The position numbers and the translations under genes were made by a program. From NCBI GenBank assembly GCA_945643635.1, contig CALZFC010000027.1, positions 4,585,001-4,649,000 of the forward strand: 64,000 nt of DNA. Reading direction: 5' to 3'. The notes under the pieces were generated by a model. The model was not told the DNA's origin and did not search any database. It saw nothing but the letters and a program-made list of their open reading frames with translations. Positions 13,034 through 26,652 of this stretch are shown here, in pieces (the first letter of the stretch is position 1; each line of letters begins with the position of its first letter). Origin of the DNA: Allodiplogaster sudhausi (taxonomy: Eukaryota; Nematoda; Chromadorea; Rhabditida; Diplogasteridae).

Positions 13034-15166
13034 TTCGTGGTTTGCTTATGATTAGCGATAGATCTTTCTCTTATCTAGCCAATGCTTTTTCGCGTCTTAG
13101 CATGATCAAAGCTTCTGCTGCGTGAAAATCCGCTTGTTTTGTAGGATTCTGTAGGCGGGGCATCTCCGTTGACATCGCCTTTCTCCTTAATATGCCTTTC
13201 CTCTGAGAAGAGAAAGCGTCTAATCCCATATAATCACAATCTATATCACGAGTCCTTCTCCTTCCGCACGAGAAGATTTGCATGTCTGCTCCCATCGCTG
13301 GCTGTCTCACCATATATTTCCCATCTGAGCACATTAACGTAAACATCAATTTTTTTCTCTCTTGCCTTTGATAACAGAACAAGAACAAAAAAAGGCATCC
13401 ACCGAGCATCATCGACAGGCCGCAAAAACATTGAAAAGTGAGCGTAAAAAAATGCTTGTTCCCTCTCATTTACTTGCCGTTCCGTTCTTCGCTTGTTTGT
13501 GCAAGGAGTACAAATTTCTGCCAGACTTTGCTCTCTTGTCTAGCTATGATAGCCTTCGATGCCTCGCATGGCTTCCCTTGAAGAAAGAGAGCTCTGACTC
13601 ATTTCGATGTCCTTTCTCCTTTGTATTTCATCATCATCTTCACATTCATAATGAATCAACACTTCCTTTATACATACATTCATTGATGATAACTGTCGCC
13701 AAGTACATCTCTTCTGCGACCTGGCACACATTGCGATATGGTGATATGGTGATTGTGTCTTGTCTTGTCTGTTTGCTGGGGGGGGGGAGCTAACAGCACC
13801 AGTTCATTATCAGTTTGGGTCTCACGAGGGACCACTCGTCATGGCAGCAGGCCCATTGGTGCCCTCCTCACACCACCTGCACCTGTGAAGTTCATTTTCA
13901 GCTTCTTTACGCGCACTTTACTTTACTTTACTTGAAAACTCTACCCAACCGCAACTTTGGAATAGTGTGAACAAAAATACAACAAAATCTCGTGTCAAAA
14001 TGCACCAAGTTCCTTTTCTAGAACCTTGTTCTGAGCACGCATCAAGCTTTCTCCTTCTCGTTACGTCACCAAGCTCTAGAAAAGGAAACTGGAAGAGTGG
14101 CCATTGAATAAGGGCGGTGTTTATTCGCTGCCGCGCTCTGTGTGAATGATGCTTATGTGATTAGACTTTTCAATCCATCTCCTCACCTCGTCATACAATC
14201 ATTTCTCTCCATCTCTCTCAAAGTCTACTTGTTTCTCACCCTCTCTTTCTCTCTATCTCTCGCTCTCTATCTCTTTTTATACCACGCACTCTCCCCTCCT
14301 TCTCTCTCTCTCTCTCTCTCTCTCTCTTTTCTCTCTAGTCCAGCCGTGGTCACCATCTGCAGTTCGCCCAAGTCTCTCCTACTCTCCAGCTGAACTGTCA
14401 CGTCTGTGGTCTCCCTCCGGCCTTTTCTCATTCTCGCCTGCTACCCAGCCTGCGGACGGCTGACTCAGCGCCGCCGGCTCAGCCATGCAAATCTCCTCTC
14501 TTCTCTCCTTCCTGCTTCTCTCTTTTTTCATCACTTTCTTCCTCTCTAATTATCTCTCTTTTTTTCTCTTCAGAATATCGTGTCAATCTCCATCGATCTC
14601 TTCTTAATCTTTTTTTTTATTTTCTTTATTACAAGAATGCACCGCGAATAGCTTGGCCTCAACACAGTTTTCAGCAGTGATAACGATGTGCTTTTTGATT
14701 GGCCTCCTCCTCCTACTATTTCAACTCTTCTTCTTCAGCCATTTCCTTGCTTGGCATTTCGGCTGAAATGTCTGACATTTCACGGCCCGACCACAGCGAC
14801 CATTTTGAAGTAGTGCACATTGAATTTAATCATGAAGGAAGGACCAATGAAGCCCTCCCCCCGAATTCTCCAACCCTCAGCTCTATGACGAAATTCATGA
14901 ATGTTCGTCCTTGTATGTTCCCAGATGAACACGGATTACTACTGCTTAACAATAAGAGTACAGCCAGAATCGTTGTCCTTTTATTGTCTACGTGACTTTT
15001 TCCATGTCCTTTTCTATTTATTCAGGCGTGCCTCCCATCCAAACCTGTAGAGTCTCACTGGCATCATTGTTGTTTCTCTCTCCCTATCTCCTCTCTTTCT
15101 TTCTCTCTCACCTCTCTCTATTTCTCTCTCCTAGTTTCGCTCTATCTCTCCCCGTTCTCTCTCTCC

Positions 15167-15208
<42 letters not shown>

Positions 15209-15558
15209 CCTTTCAACCTCTTCCTCTCTTCACTCTCTCTCTCTATCTCTCTCTTTCTTTCGCTCTCTGTCTTCCAAATGTTGCAGCGCCATCCTCTTTA
15301 GCCTTCATGCTTCCATGATTCGAAGTAATATGAAACGTCAACACATTTGCCCTTTGTCTTCAACTTATTTCGCATCGAAACCATTTCAGCCGATAGTACA
15401 TCTTCAATTGCATGTGTGTGCCATTCTTATACCATATTTTCAGTTTTGTACTTTGTATTTTTTTTGTATTTTATGTCAGAAGCGTCCTAATCATAATTCT
15501 TTATTCAAGCTCTCTTAGTTACAATTAGTTCTTTTCTACATATGTATCTACTTTCAAG
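13034..15558. other. intergenic, no gene supported
   Basis: Mixed sequence with CT tracts at about 14235-14330 and 15070-15270. A minus-strand frame at 13469-13071 has one hydrophobic stretch (GGCLFLFLF), but no splice structure or other sign of coding, so it was not called. Confidence 0.5.
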
Positions 15559-16185
15559 AATGAACGGCAAGTCCAAGTCAACTTTCTTCGGAAATGGCGC
15601 GGAATCAAGAAAGGAGAGCTCTTCGTCTGACCTTACGCAAATGCTCACCTCCCAAATGCTCCAGGTCTCATTTCAAGTCTTTAATTAACATATACATTTT
15701 CATTTATTTTACAGGTTTCTCATTGCTTTTCTCTTATTTCATGCAAGTGAAGATAGAGAGAGAGTGAGAGAGAAAGAGAGAGAGAGAAAGAGAGAGAGAG
15801 GGAGAGAGAGAGAGAGAGAATTGCATGAGTATCGACCCATTGTTCAGGGCCGCGACGTTCCCGGCCTGATGGGTCTTGTCTCTCGCTTCGCGCTCACCGA
15901 CATGGACACTAAATCGGTATGTACAATTTAATTTATCTTAGTCCGACTGTATTTTTTGAAAATTATTTTGTAAGAGTCAAAGAAAAACTAAATAAATACA
16001 AAGAAACAAAGAAAACGAGCTAAAGAAGAGGTTTTCCACAAAGTTTCAATTCAGTCCTCTGCCCAAACGAAGAAGACGGGAATGTCACTTTTTTTTATAG
16101 GATAAATAGACCTTTGCATTTTTGGCTGTTTATCTTCTCAGGTGAACTTCTGTGTCTATATAAGAGCATTATATTAATAGAGAGC

Positions 16186-16217
<32 letters not shown>

Positions 16218-16997
16218 AAGAGAAGTTTATAATCTGCCGCATTTGAAGTTAGTCTGAGCTTTCGAGAGATCTTGATGGTCTTCATATAGGTGTCAGAAAA
16301 TAAATGTACATGTGTGGATGAAAGGAGGGCGAGATTTTTTTATTGCAGAAATGAAAAGGCCATTGATATTCATGGGACATTGTACGGAAGCTTTCATGCG
16401 AATGACACGGATAACGCGTAGGAGGAAGCGACGATTTGTTAAATGACGCTTCCTTTTTCTTCTTCTCCTTTTCAACATACGCCGACTGAGTCAGCGACTC
16501 TTCTTTGCAATTCGAACGAGGAGCAACGCGCATCTTCTGCACAGTGACTTGCACACAAGGAATTCCTTTCCATTACGAAAAGGGCAAGGACAGCGAGGCG
16601 GTTTGTAGAATGCAAAATGCCTCATCACTTGGCGTCAAAACATGTGCTTTCCTCAAGTGGAAAGAGAGAGAGAGAGAGGCGATAATGTTGACGAATATAA
16701 CGTGTGGAATTTACTTCTACACTTATTCATATAATTATCTTACTATATTGAAAATTCAAGTTTATTATTAAAATGAGTATATATGTATATATATTTTCAA
16801 TATTTTAGTTCGGCAGTCAGCTCCGCCAGATGACGCAACCATCGAGCATCGAGAGATCTCTCCAGCGGCAACTCAACTGCAGCCAGCCCGTTGTGCAGCA
16901 CCACCGGCAGCTAGCAGCTCATCAGCCATCATCAAACTCCAGCAACAACCCTATTCAAAAGAATCTGCTCAAGCAGAAGAACCACGGCTCCTTCTAG
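15559..16997 (+). CDS. three-exon gene, unknown family
   Basis: Exons 15559-15664 (ATG 15560), 15848-15916 and 16809-16997 (TAG) join in phase 0 to give about 120 residues. The exon before the ATG is preceded by CTTTCAAG only one base upstream, so the gene may be SL trans-spliced, or this may be an internal exon of the AT-hook gene upstream (phase does not fit the stop-containing exon 7). Residues: a basic/Ser start (GKSKSTFFGNG), DLTQMLTSQMLQ, GRDVPGLMGLVSRFALTDMD, FGSQLRQMTQPSSIERSL, then a Gln/Asn/His-rich tail. A decayed copy of all three exons exists at 60225-60798 on the minus strand, and that shared exon structure is the best evidence that these are real exons. Function unknown. AATAAA follows at about 17656. 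Confidence 0.62.
15751..15820. repeat. (GA)n microsatellite in intron
   Basis: An imperfect GA run in the first intron of the three-exon gene, ending about 27 bases before the exon at 15848. A second GA run at 16180-16222 lies in the next intron. Confidence 0.85.
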
Positions 16998-18152
16998 GAG
17001 ATCACATTCATTCTGAAGATGTCAATGCTTTAGCACTATCTAAGTCATCTCTTTTTTACGTGGAAACTGCCAAGTTCAGGTTGCTTTAATCTCGGTTATA
17101 TTAAAATATATGTATGTACGACTATTCTAGTGTAGTCGTTAGGTTGAGGTTACATTCCGGATTCCTTTATAAAAGTATTATTATTTTGACAAATATCACA
17201 TTTCTACACCACTGCCGTCTCTATTAACAGCATTCACTATTTTGTACCGTTTACGTTATTACTATGTAAATCCTAATCTGCGCTCCGTTTTGGCCGGCCC
17301 ATAGATCTAATTGTTGTGCAAGAATACCTTTGAAATATGTATGTATGTTGTACGGATGAAAGATGTGTTTCTATATTGTTTATGTTAGGTGTATATAAAC
17401 GGGAAAACGATTGTAAAAATGAACCTTAGCCATGTCACAAAGCTTCTCAAAGCAAAGCAGACTTCATAAACAAGGGGTTTCATTCAAAAATTGTGGAGGT
17501 AACATTTATGATTTGAAATATTCTCATCCCTCAAACACTTCTGCTTGCTTTCTTTCTTTTCACATCAACACAATGATTATTTACAGAATTATCGTTTTCA
17601 GACCAGTCTTTTTACTCTCCATCAATCTTCTTTAGTAGTCAATTTAATTGGAAGAATAAAGCGAAATATTTGAAAATTTTCGCCCTGTTGCAAATGTAAT
17701 TAAATTGGTGTAATGTATGCAAACCCATAAAACCACCCTGTCCAACGAAATCGTTGCAATAAGTTAGATTATTTAACTCTTCCTCTCAGTTTATCTTCTT
17801 GTTCAGTATCATGTAGCCTGCTATAACCATTCCTATGTACTTATATATATGTATATCATAAAAAAAAACACCAAGAAAGCATCGCAGTGTTTTAAACTGT
17901 CATTCAACAAAAGTTAATTTAATTATATGTACTTTCAACGGAATATTCTTATTCTAGATATTCTTTTATCTCGTTGGGACCCTTAGAATGTATGTATACT
18001 TTGTGACCAGTTTCACGAGAAAGATCTTCTTCACCTGCCTCTCTGCCAAACTTACCCGGTTGCATAGAAATAGATCTGATTTTATTGTCAAAGCAGTGTG
18101 ACCGGTGGAGAGAGGAGGGAGGTTTTAGCGTAACAGAGAAAAGAAAAGAGTG

Positions 18153-18186
18153 CACAATCAGAGAGAAAGAGAGAGAGAGAGAGAGG

Positions 18187-18217
<31 letters not shown>

Positions 18218-18242
18218 GAAGAGAGAGAGAGAGAAAGAGCGA
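18153..18242. repeat. (GA)n microsatellite
   Basis: Imperfect GA run with interspersed AAAGA and GGAA. Confidence 0.88.
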
Positions 18243-18727
18243 AAAAAGGAAAGGGAGCGATGGCGCCATGATGTCTTGTGTTTTTTCTTACATTACTTCT
18301 CCGTCCGGCGATCTCTTCTTAACATTCTTCGCCATCTCCTACTCCGTCACACCTTCCTTCTTTCCTTTTCTTCCTCTTCTCATTTCGAGTCTCGCCCCTC
18401 GATCTCCTCTCCAACCCTGCCAGAACCAAAGTATTAATACGCAGAGAGTTCGGCCACCTCCACAGGAGTGAAGGCTCGAGAAACGATTGTTCTTTTCTTT
18501 ATTATCCTAATCTGGCTGGATCACAGCCAGTGAAGAACTCTATAAATGCACATAAAATTATACCGCACTATTTTAATGTAATTAATACCGCGTTTTGACC
18601 TGTTTTGTAGATTATTTTATTTTACACAAATGTACAAAATAGGTAAAAAGCGCGAGTTGGAACCGTCATTTACACATACATGTAACATATATGCATGACT
18701 TACGAACGTTCTCTTTATCTTCTTAAA

Positions 18728-18832
18728 GGAGCTGTCCATGTACATTGAATTCCGCCGTGCTTTGTTGTCTGCGTCTCTTTTATAACATGTTCTTTTCTTG
18801 AGGATTACGATAGATTTTAAGATCCATCATTA
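18728..18832. mobile_element. short dispersed element, copy 1 (MITE-like)
   Basis: Shares CTTGAGGATTACG(A/T)TAGATTT and AAGATCCAT with 61629-61737. The other copy has terminal inverted repeats GGCTGTCCATG...CATGGACAGC; here the left end (AGCTGTCCATG) is kept and the right end is eroded. Non-autonomous, no coding capacity. Confidence 0.5.
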
Positions 18833-20227
18833 ATATTTCAATTATTCCTTTCTAAATCTGGTCTTCGAGATATTCGTACTGTTTGGATATCGGCGATAAA
18901 TATATAGGTCATTATAGTCTTTCCTCTTGAGCTACAACCACTCGCCGAAAAAAGAAAAGCCGAATCACGGCGACCTTTGATGATGAATGATTGAATTGAA
19001 GAGAGCAGACCTCGAGACAACTTGAGCATAGGGACGCAAGCGAGCAGCTGTGAACTTTCTGCTAGCTCTCCATTCCCGATCAAAGGGGAGAGATCATTCT
19101 TATTTCTTCCTCCTTTTAACTACTTCATACATATATTCCTTTTTCGCTTTTTTTTTTACTTTATTAACGTTTATGTTCTCCACGTACAATCTTATGTTAT
19201 ACTAATTCTTATCCATCGCTTCAACTACACATTATCACATTTGTCCGCTCTTTGTAGTTTTCGATAGCACAATTCTCTAGGAAGCAAGAGACTAGTCTAG
19301 AGAATTTCTTGGGGGAGAATTCTTTGGCCTGTGGTCTCGTTGATTCCGTGGCAGAGAGGAAGAAGAAGTCCGCCGTCTAGTCATACCTCAGCCAAGAGAC
19401 ACTGTGATTGATGATGAGAGAAGAATCGTAGGCGGCGGCGAAGGAACAATGTGGAGTAGGGCGATAGAGAGAGAGAGAGAGAGAGTCATTAGAAGGTTGA
19501 GAGAATTAAAGAAAGAGAGAGAGATGGAGAGATAGAGAAAGAGTGAGAGGGAGGGAAACAAGGAGGGTTGGAATCATTATAAGAGAGATAAAATAGAGAG
19601 AGAGAGAGAGAGATAGAGAAAGAGAGACAACGGGAGAAGCGAGAGAGAATTAGACATCAACAAAAAAATGAGGAAGACGGAGAAGAAAGCAATGAGAACA
19701 ATTGAAGCCAGCCGCCGCTCCCTCAAGTACCGATGAGTAAGCACACTTAATGTAATGCTGATGCTATCTTTAGATGATCCATGACTGTTGACTCTTTATA
19801 TCTGTTTACATGTTTCGCCAAAAAAACCCTAGATGCAATTAACTAAAAAAGAGCTTCTTATCGCCCACTTTGAAGGAGATAAAATGTTGTTCCTTCGCAA
19901 ATTTTTGTCTTCTCATTATTAGCCTCTCAAGTATGTACATATGTACATATGTGCAAGCTCATCTTTACTTCTCTGTCAACATTACTGCTTCCTAGTCTCT
20001 TCAGCTCGGCAGAGTCTCCAAGTTTTGTGGTGGGCTGGCCGTATGCGTCCTCCGGAGAGAAAATCTTCGCAATCCAGTCCGGATACTACTGCTGCTTCCA
20101 TAAGGACACTCACAATTTCATTCCTATCATAGTCGTTGGCTATTAATTCATGTCTCCGTTCCTCTTCTACTCTTTATCTCTCTCTATCTCACTCTCTCAC
20201 TCTCACTCTCTCCCTATCCCTCTCATT

Positions 20228-20272
<45 letters not shown>
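20228..20272. repeat. (CT)n microsatellite
   Basis: Pure CT run inside a CT-rich block spanning about 20160-20410. Confidence 0.9.
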
Positions 20273-21253
20273 GCTCTATTACTATATCTCTTCTCTCTCG
20301 TACTATCTCAATTTCTCTTTTCTCTCTTTCTCGCTCTCTCTCTCTGTATGTCTCTCTTTCTGTCTCTCTCTCTGTATCCCTCTCTCTCGCTCTCTTACTC
20401 TCTCTCTCTATTCTGCTGACACGTCCTAACCAATCTGCCACCCGTCCTTCTTCACTCTCCTCATCAACAACGGGCCACACTACATGCACACTTTCTAGTT
20501 CGCTCAGCTCTCATACACACCCCCGGAGAACACTTGCACTGGACAGCTTTTTTCTACCATCTTCTACCCTCCCAAGCGCCCATTCTCATCGTAGTTTAGC
20601 CTGGCCGAAAGAAAATCGCTTATCTAGATAAGCCCATTTAGCGCCCGGAGGTGCACCACCCCATTTATCCAAAAGACAACACGCTTATCGAGTCCATTTA
20701 CATATATTTAAGACTATTTAGGGTTTAGAAAAATAGGAAAAAGGAAAAAAATAAATCGAACTTTCCGCTTGTCTTAATAATATCCATAGTGCAAACACAT
20801 TCATTTATGCACAATGTGAATTATTTGAACATATCCGTCAAAAATTCCAATTCATCCTCATGGGAAGAGTGTCTTTCTTGTTCTTTCTTGTAGTTTCTTT
20901 ATGCTCTCGGAATCCATAGCAGTCGTCTAAAAGTGTACACAGTTTGTGGGCGGTTTCTGGTTTCTGAGATACGGTATTCTCATATTTCCCAAATAATGAG
21001 TGACTGGATACATATGTACAAAAGTATGAATGTATGCATTTTAGTGACTAGTATTGTATGCATAGCTGATCGTGAGTCATACATTGTATGTAAGAGACTT
21101 GAAACATTCACTTTTTTTTAGTCACTTCGCTTGAACATTTTGTGCTTCCGCCGTGTTAATCTATTCAAAATGGACAAAAAAGGAAATCATCGAATAATCT
21201 CATAATTAGGATACTACGCATTCTCGAGTATCAATCAACTTCATATAAATACA

Positions 21254-21256
<3 letters not shown>

Positions 21257-21284
<28 letters not shown>

Positions 21285-21304
21285 TGTATGTATGTATGTA
21301 TGTA
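21257..21304. repeat. (TATG)n tetranucleotide repeat
   Basis: About 12 uninterrupted copies of TATG. Shorter copies of the same tetranucleotide, or its complement ACAT, occur throughout the window, for example at 22160-22190, 24825-24840 and 49757-49775. Confidence 0.95.
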
Positions 21305-21777
21305 GTTTTTCTCTTTCAGATATACGCGTGTACATAGCTCTCTATTCCCTCGGCCGTTAAGTTTATCTAATTTTTTTCTCCGTTTGCACTTAAATCCTTC
21401 AGCAAGCATCATTGAATTGCGGCTATTTATTCGCTGAGAGATCTACAGTAGGATTCCATCTTGTGGCTCAGAAATCAGGAAAGAAACGTTTCCGACACAA
21501 TCCGCGGTCTCCCTTTCTCTCCCTCTCACGCTCCCTCCATCTCTCTTTCTATCTCTCTCTTCATCTTTCTCTTTCTCTCTCTTTCTATGTCTCTCTCTTT
21601 CTTTCTCTCTCTCTCTCTCTCCCTCTCGTTCCATCCTGTTCCTAAAGTACTAGCTAGGATAGCTCCCATAGATCTCTTCTCCGAGATTCCCCTTCGCTTC
21701 TCCATTCGCCGCAATGCACCCTCCCGGTGCACAACGACTTGTGCACAAAACGTTCTCTGCGGTCAGGTCAACGATGA

Positions 21778-22046
21778 GAGAGCAATCAAGAGAGAGAAAG
21801 TGAGAGAAAGAGGGGGAAAGAGAGAGAAAGAGAGAAAAAGAAATAGAGAGAAAGAGAAAAAGAGAGAAAGAAAGAGAAAGGGAGAGAAAGAGTGAGAAAA
21901 AGAAAGAGAGAAATAGAGAGAAAGAGAAAAAGAGAGAGAGAAAGAGAGAGAGAGAAACAAAGAGAAAGAGAGAAAGAGAGGGAAAGAGAGAGAAAGAGTG
22001 AGAAAAAGAAAGAGAAAGAGAGTGAGAGAGAGAGAGAGAAAAAAGA
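21778..22046. repeat. GA/GAAA-rich tract
   Basis: About 270 bases of purine-only strand with GAGAGAAAGA motifs. Opposite-strand CT blocks lie on either side (21530-21625 and 22290-22400). Confidence 0.88.
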
Positions 22047-22494
22047 ATGCAAAACGAGATTTAAACAGTCCTGGATGTGAGAACATGTTGTGCCTACTAT
22101 GTGAGTCGTACTCGAAATGGCGTTTTCTCTCTTTCTAGAATTGCTCAGACAATGAGCTTAATATATGTATGTACATACATACATACATCCAGAAAGGACG
22201 TCCGACTACAATGGCATAGACAGTAGCTAGACTCAAGAATAGGGTTTCTTGCTGGATGCATACTAATTCAGCTCGTCCATCTTCCTCTCACTCTCGTTTC
22301 TTTCTCTCTCAGTCTCTTTGTTTTTTTTCTTTCTCTCTTTCTCTCTATCACGCTTTTTTTAACTTTTCACTCTCTCTCTATCTGTCTATCTCTCGTCTGA
22401 ACGCATCCAGGGAAGCCTGGTCTGATGGCAGAGACGACAATAGTGTACTTGGGTCGCTTCATCTCTGGCCTTCCCCTCTTTCAAACTTCTCACT

Positions 22495-22860
22495 CTCACC
22501 CTCTGTGCTTTCTTTCTCTCTCTCTCTCTATCTCTCTCTCTCTCTTCTCTCACTCTCTTCTCTCTCTTTCTCTCTCTCTCTTCTCTCTCTCTCCCTCTGT
22601 TCTTTTTCTCTCCCTCTGTTCTTTCTTTCTCTCTCTCCCTCTCTTCTCTCTCTCTCTCTCGCTCTCTCTCGTTCTCTCTTCCTTCTACTTCAGGGTGCAC
22701 ATTGATCAACCCACGCATAGGGTGCATTCGTTCCGCTCTCTGGTTCACATCAAACTTTATGTGTTCCGTTCCTTTTCTTCTTTCTCTCTCTCTCTTTCTC
22801 TCTCTCTCTTTCTCTATCTCTCTCGCTCTCTTTCTCTATCTCTCTCGCTTATTTTACTGT
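22495..22860. repeat. CT-rich tract
   Basis: Two CT blocks (about 22495-22685 and 22779-22850) separated by about 90 bases of ordinary sequence. Confidence 0.85.
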
Positions 22861-23365
22861 CCCCACTTCCCCTACTTATCCCCATCTGCAACTTTTTATC
22901 CTCCCTTCTCGTTTTGATCCCAGTACCCTTGCGACATTTGCTTCCTCGTTTGCAGGCCCTTCTCTGTACCTACCTTGCTCTTCGTCCACTTATGCCCTGT
23001 ATTTCCTTCCCGTACCGTACCCCAATCCCCTTCAATGTACATACATATATCTTCTGCTTTCTGTCCTGTGCTTTGTGATGTATTGTTTAATTAAGCAACG
23101 GGCCAAGACATTCGAGCAAACGTGGCAACGGTCCTCTCTAATGAAGGTAACGAATGAAGCTGCTGTCATCATCAAACGTCGAAATTGAATTTATTTTCGA
23201 GCTCGTCAAAAAATAGGATAAAGTTTGCTTTAACTATAGGAATCTCCTCGTGCGGCCGCCTTTTTTTGGGGGCTCTACTCTATCCTTTCGAAGACCAGAA
23301 GGGACGAGCGCATGACTATATTTTGCTTGTTCTCTGGGACCCTCTTCCTGTCTATCTGTGTTTCT

Positions 23366-23399
<34 letters not shown>

Positions 23400-25003
23400 T
23401 CACTCTCACCTCTCTCTCTCTCCAACTTTATTTCCATCTATGCACTTTCTCTTTCCTCACCATCCGCCTCCCGTTCTCGCTCTCTCTCTTCTTCCGCATC
23501 AGAATAGAAGTATGAAGGTTGTGCAGCCAAATGCACTTTGAGAGAGGCAGAGCCAGATAGGGAGAGATCGAGAGAAAGAGAGAGAGAAAAGATGAGAGAT
23601 CGAGAGAGGGGGCGGGAGATAAAGAGAGAAAGAGAGCGCGAGAGAGAGAAAGGATGAGAGGGAGAGGGAGAGAAAGAGGGAAAGAAAGAGAGCGAGAGAG
23701 AGAGAGAGAGTGCAAGCGATGGCCAGAGACAATAAGGGGGAATGAGATGCAGTGCAGCTGTGGCTTGCAGCAAAAGATGGACGAGTCTTGATAATAGCTA
23801 GTATGTATTGGGAGGGAGAGGGTATGATGATAAGAGGGAGGGAGAGAAGAAGAAGGGTATTAGAGCTAGAGAGAATGAGGCAGAGAGAGAGAGAAATATA
23901 AAGAGAGACAGAATGAGAGAGAGAGGAGGACTTCACCGTTGTTCTCTTGGACTCTTTTTAACTATGTTTTCTCTCATCCTCTTTCTCTTTTCTCTCCTTC
24001 TTAATTTCTAGCGAACTTCTCTCTCTCTTTCTCTCTCTTTCTCTCCTTCTCTCTCTCTTTCTCTCTCTCTCTCTCGAGTCTCATTCCCTTTGCAAGATGC
24101 AAGAGTTCAGCAGTGGTGATGGCTGTCTTTCATGGACGTCAACCGCGTGCACTTTGCTTTTATCTCTCAGTCACTCTCTTTCTCTCTCTCTCTCTGTCTC
24201 TCTCTCTGTCTCTCTCTCTGTCTCTCTCCCTGTCTCTGTCTCTCTTCGTCTTACTCTCTCACTTCCTAGTTTCCTTGAACCCGGCGGATCCGAGATTATT
24301 ACTTCCTTATTGTTAGGTGCATGCATATTTGTATATATTGCAGCCATTCGCAAGGCGTATACGATTAATGTTTCACATGAATCCATACAATTCGCATCCG
24401 AAGAATATGCAATGACCTCGATAGATTATATTACATTTGAGGCAAAATATCATAACGAGAGGAAACATTACACTGCAGCAATGCGGAAGAGTGGGTGGTG
24501 CACTCTTACAACTTATGTACATATGTACAATTAGAGTCACTACTTCATCCTTTCGTATTCTAGTTTTTGATCGCTCCTAGTTCAATTCCAAATGTTTCTG
24601 AACATGGCTAATTAGATCATATAGAATGTACTTATGCTGCTTGATGATTAGAGCGAACACACTAACTATAATAATAATGAACATACATTTCTTTTTCTGT
24701 TCTTCTTAATTACCGTCATGTCTCGCCTATATGTGTTTATAAGCCTATAATATATGAATATGTACATATAAGCATGTACCAAACCTATTTCTCTGTCATT
24801 CTGTGTCTTTCTCCATTTCTTCTATGTATGTATGTATGTACTTTGACTGCTTCAATGTAGTCACTTGAACTTTTGATGTCATTGCTCTTATTTCGAAGCT
24901 TGTTTTAGCCATCTCAGTCTCAATCTGCTTCCTTCCTTTCCCTTTCCTTTTTCTGGTTCTGTTTCTTTCTTGCTCTTTCTCTGCTCTCTCTTTCTCTTTT
25001 TTA

Positions 25004-25042
<39 letters not shown>

Positions 25043-25498
25043 TCTCCTTTTTTCTCTATAGCTCGTACCCGCTCTAAGTATGCAGGTATGCATGTAGCAC
25101 ATTTCATTTTGAAGCCAAGCATTTGACCACGAAAAAGAACGAAAAAGAAAATTCTCACGTTTTATTTGCGTTTGATTGTTTATCCGAAGAAATTTCGCAA
25201 TCTTTTATGGAAAGTTTGATTAGCTGACATCAGACGGTGAGAAAGCATTTAAAAAATTTCTCTGCCTGCTTTCATTTTTCTTTCTCTCTGTTTCTTTCAC
25301 TTTCTCTATTTCCTTCTAACAATCCATTAATCTATCTGCATCTCTGTTTTCACTTTTTCTTACTTTCTCTCTTTCTCTCTTTCTCTCTTTCTCTTTTTCT
25401 ATCTTTCTCTCTTTCTTTCTCTCTCTTTCTCTCCTTTCGATCTCGATCGCAGTGCTGCACAAATGCGAATGCGATTAGAGTACTTGCCACCCATGCGA

Positions 25499-25597
25499 CA
25501 AGCGTTCGCTCTCCTCTCTCTGTCTCTCTCTCTCTCTCTCTCTCATTCTCTCTCTCTATTTCACTCTCTCTCCCTCTCTAGCCTCTCTCTCTCTAGC

Positions 25598-25641
<44 letters not shown>

Positions 25642-25660
25642 TTAGCCTATCTCTCTATTG
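25499..25660. repeat. (CT)n microsatellite block
   Basis: CT runs broken by short TAGC inserts. A GA block on the same strand follows at 26258-26350. Confidence 0.88.
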
Positions 25661-26652
25661 CCTTACTCTTTGTATTCCTCCTTTCTATTCCAGTTCTCTT
25701 CCTTATAGATCGCTCTCTCACTCTCTATCTCTCATTCTCCCTATTCTCCGTACTCTCTCCCCTCTCTCCCTATCTTGCACCACTCTCTCTCTCTCTCTTG
25801 CATCTTTGCACTGAGATGGTTCGTGTGGCCACGATGCCTAGGTTGCCTTTTGCCGGGGTAAACGAACACGTTTCACAGATGACAAGGGTTGCCATTCTTG
25901 GAATTGAGTGAGAAGAAGAGTACTAGAGATTTGATAAGGAAAAGAAATATGTGGCCAGCAAGGTTAGGAAGAATGGAATAGAGTGGGAGGATAAAGGGAG
26001 AGAGAAAGAAATTGAAAGATAGATAGATTGGTAGGGAGAGAGAGAGAGAGAAATAGATAGAGATTGTGAAGGGGATAATGAGAGAGAGAGAGTGATAAGA
26101 GCGGAGATGTTGGATGAAGTTGTTTCAACGCTGATGTAAGGCGGGCGTGACCAATTTGACAGTGTGTGAATGACTGTGTGAGGTTACGCTATAGAAAGAG
26201 AGGCAAAAAGAGTTTCTTTTCTATTTTATTTCATTATCTTTCATTTGGCGGAACGAGAGCTAGAGAGAGAGAGAGCGAGAGAGAGAGAGAGCGAGAGAGA
26301 GAGAGAGAGAGAGAGAGAAACAGGGAGAGAGAGCGCGCGAGTGAGAGAGAAAGAACGAGGGGAGAAAGAAGAATTAGAAAGTGAGACTGAAACTGGCCGT
26401 CCTTATGCTTCTGTGTACATGATGTGTGAGATTTCGCAGGGGCCTCCCTCATTCTCCTTTTTCATTCTTTTGTGCTTTTTTCTTGTTTGCCTTGTCTCGT
26501 TGCTGGCGCGCATTTACATACACGTGTGTGATGAGTGAGTAAGGCGAGAGGGGAGAGAGGATAGAGAAGAGAGAGGCGGGGGGAGGGAAAGAGAGGGCGG
26601 GCGGGAGGAGGCAAACATTCCTCATGTGCCGACCAAACACTCCATCTCTCTA

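Larger units (their letters stand above)
16998..26652. other. long gene-poor stretch dominated by CT/GA repeats
   Basis: No exon with credible splice sites found. It holds many CT/GA blocks, a (TATG)n run at 21257-21304, and a short element at about 18728-18832 that recurs at 61629-61737. Any 5' exons or promoter of gene X would lie near the right end. The apparent proteins here are Ser/Leu, Arg/Glu or Lys/Glu repeats read from microsatellites. Confidence 0.6.

Noticed and set aside
12569..13125. About 150-residue frames with a seven-residue repeat, on both strands, resembling a repeat protein
   Set aside because: The 21-base period makes several frames open at once. No start context, splice sites or non-repeat coding sequence flank it.
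13071..13469. Minus-strand frame with one hydrophobic stretch, a possible membrane protein
   Set aside because: Only length supports it. The remainder is unbiased, and no splice partner or homologous copy is seen.
14699..14995. Plus-strand frame of about 98 residues upstream of the three-exon gene
   Set aside because: It has no acceptor/donor pair in phase with neighbours and no counterpart in the duplicated copy.
7100..15558. Joining the AT-hook gene and the three-exon gene into one long gene
   Set aside because: The last AT-hook exon ends in a stop, and its possible donors are phase 0 or 1, whereas the next exon needs phase 2 to reach its frame. A minus-strand gene also lies between them.
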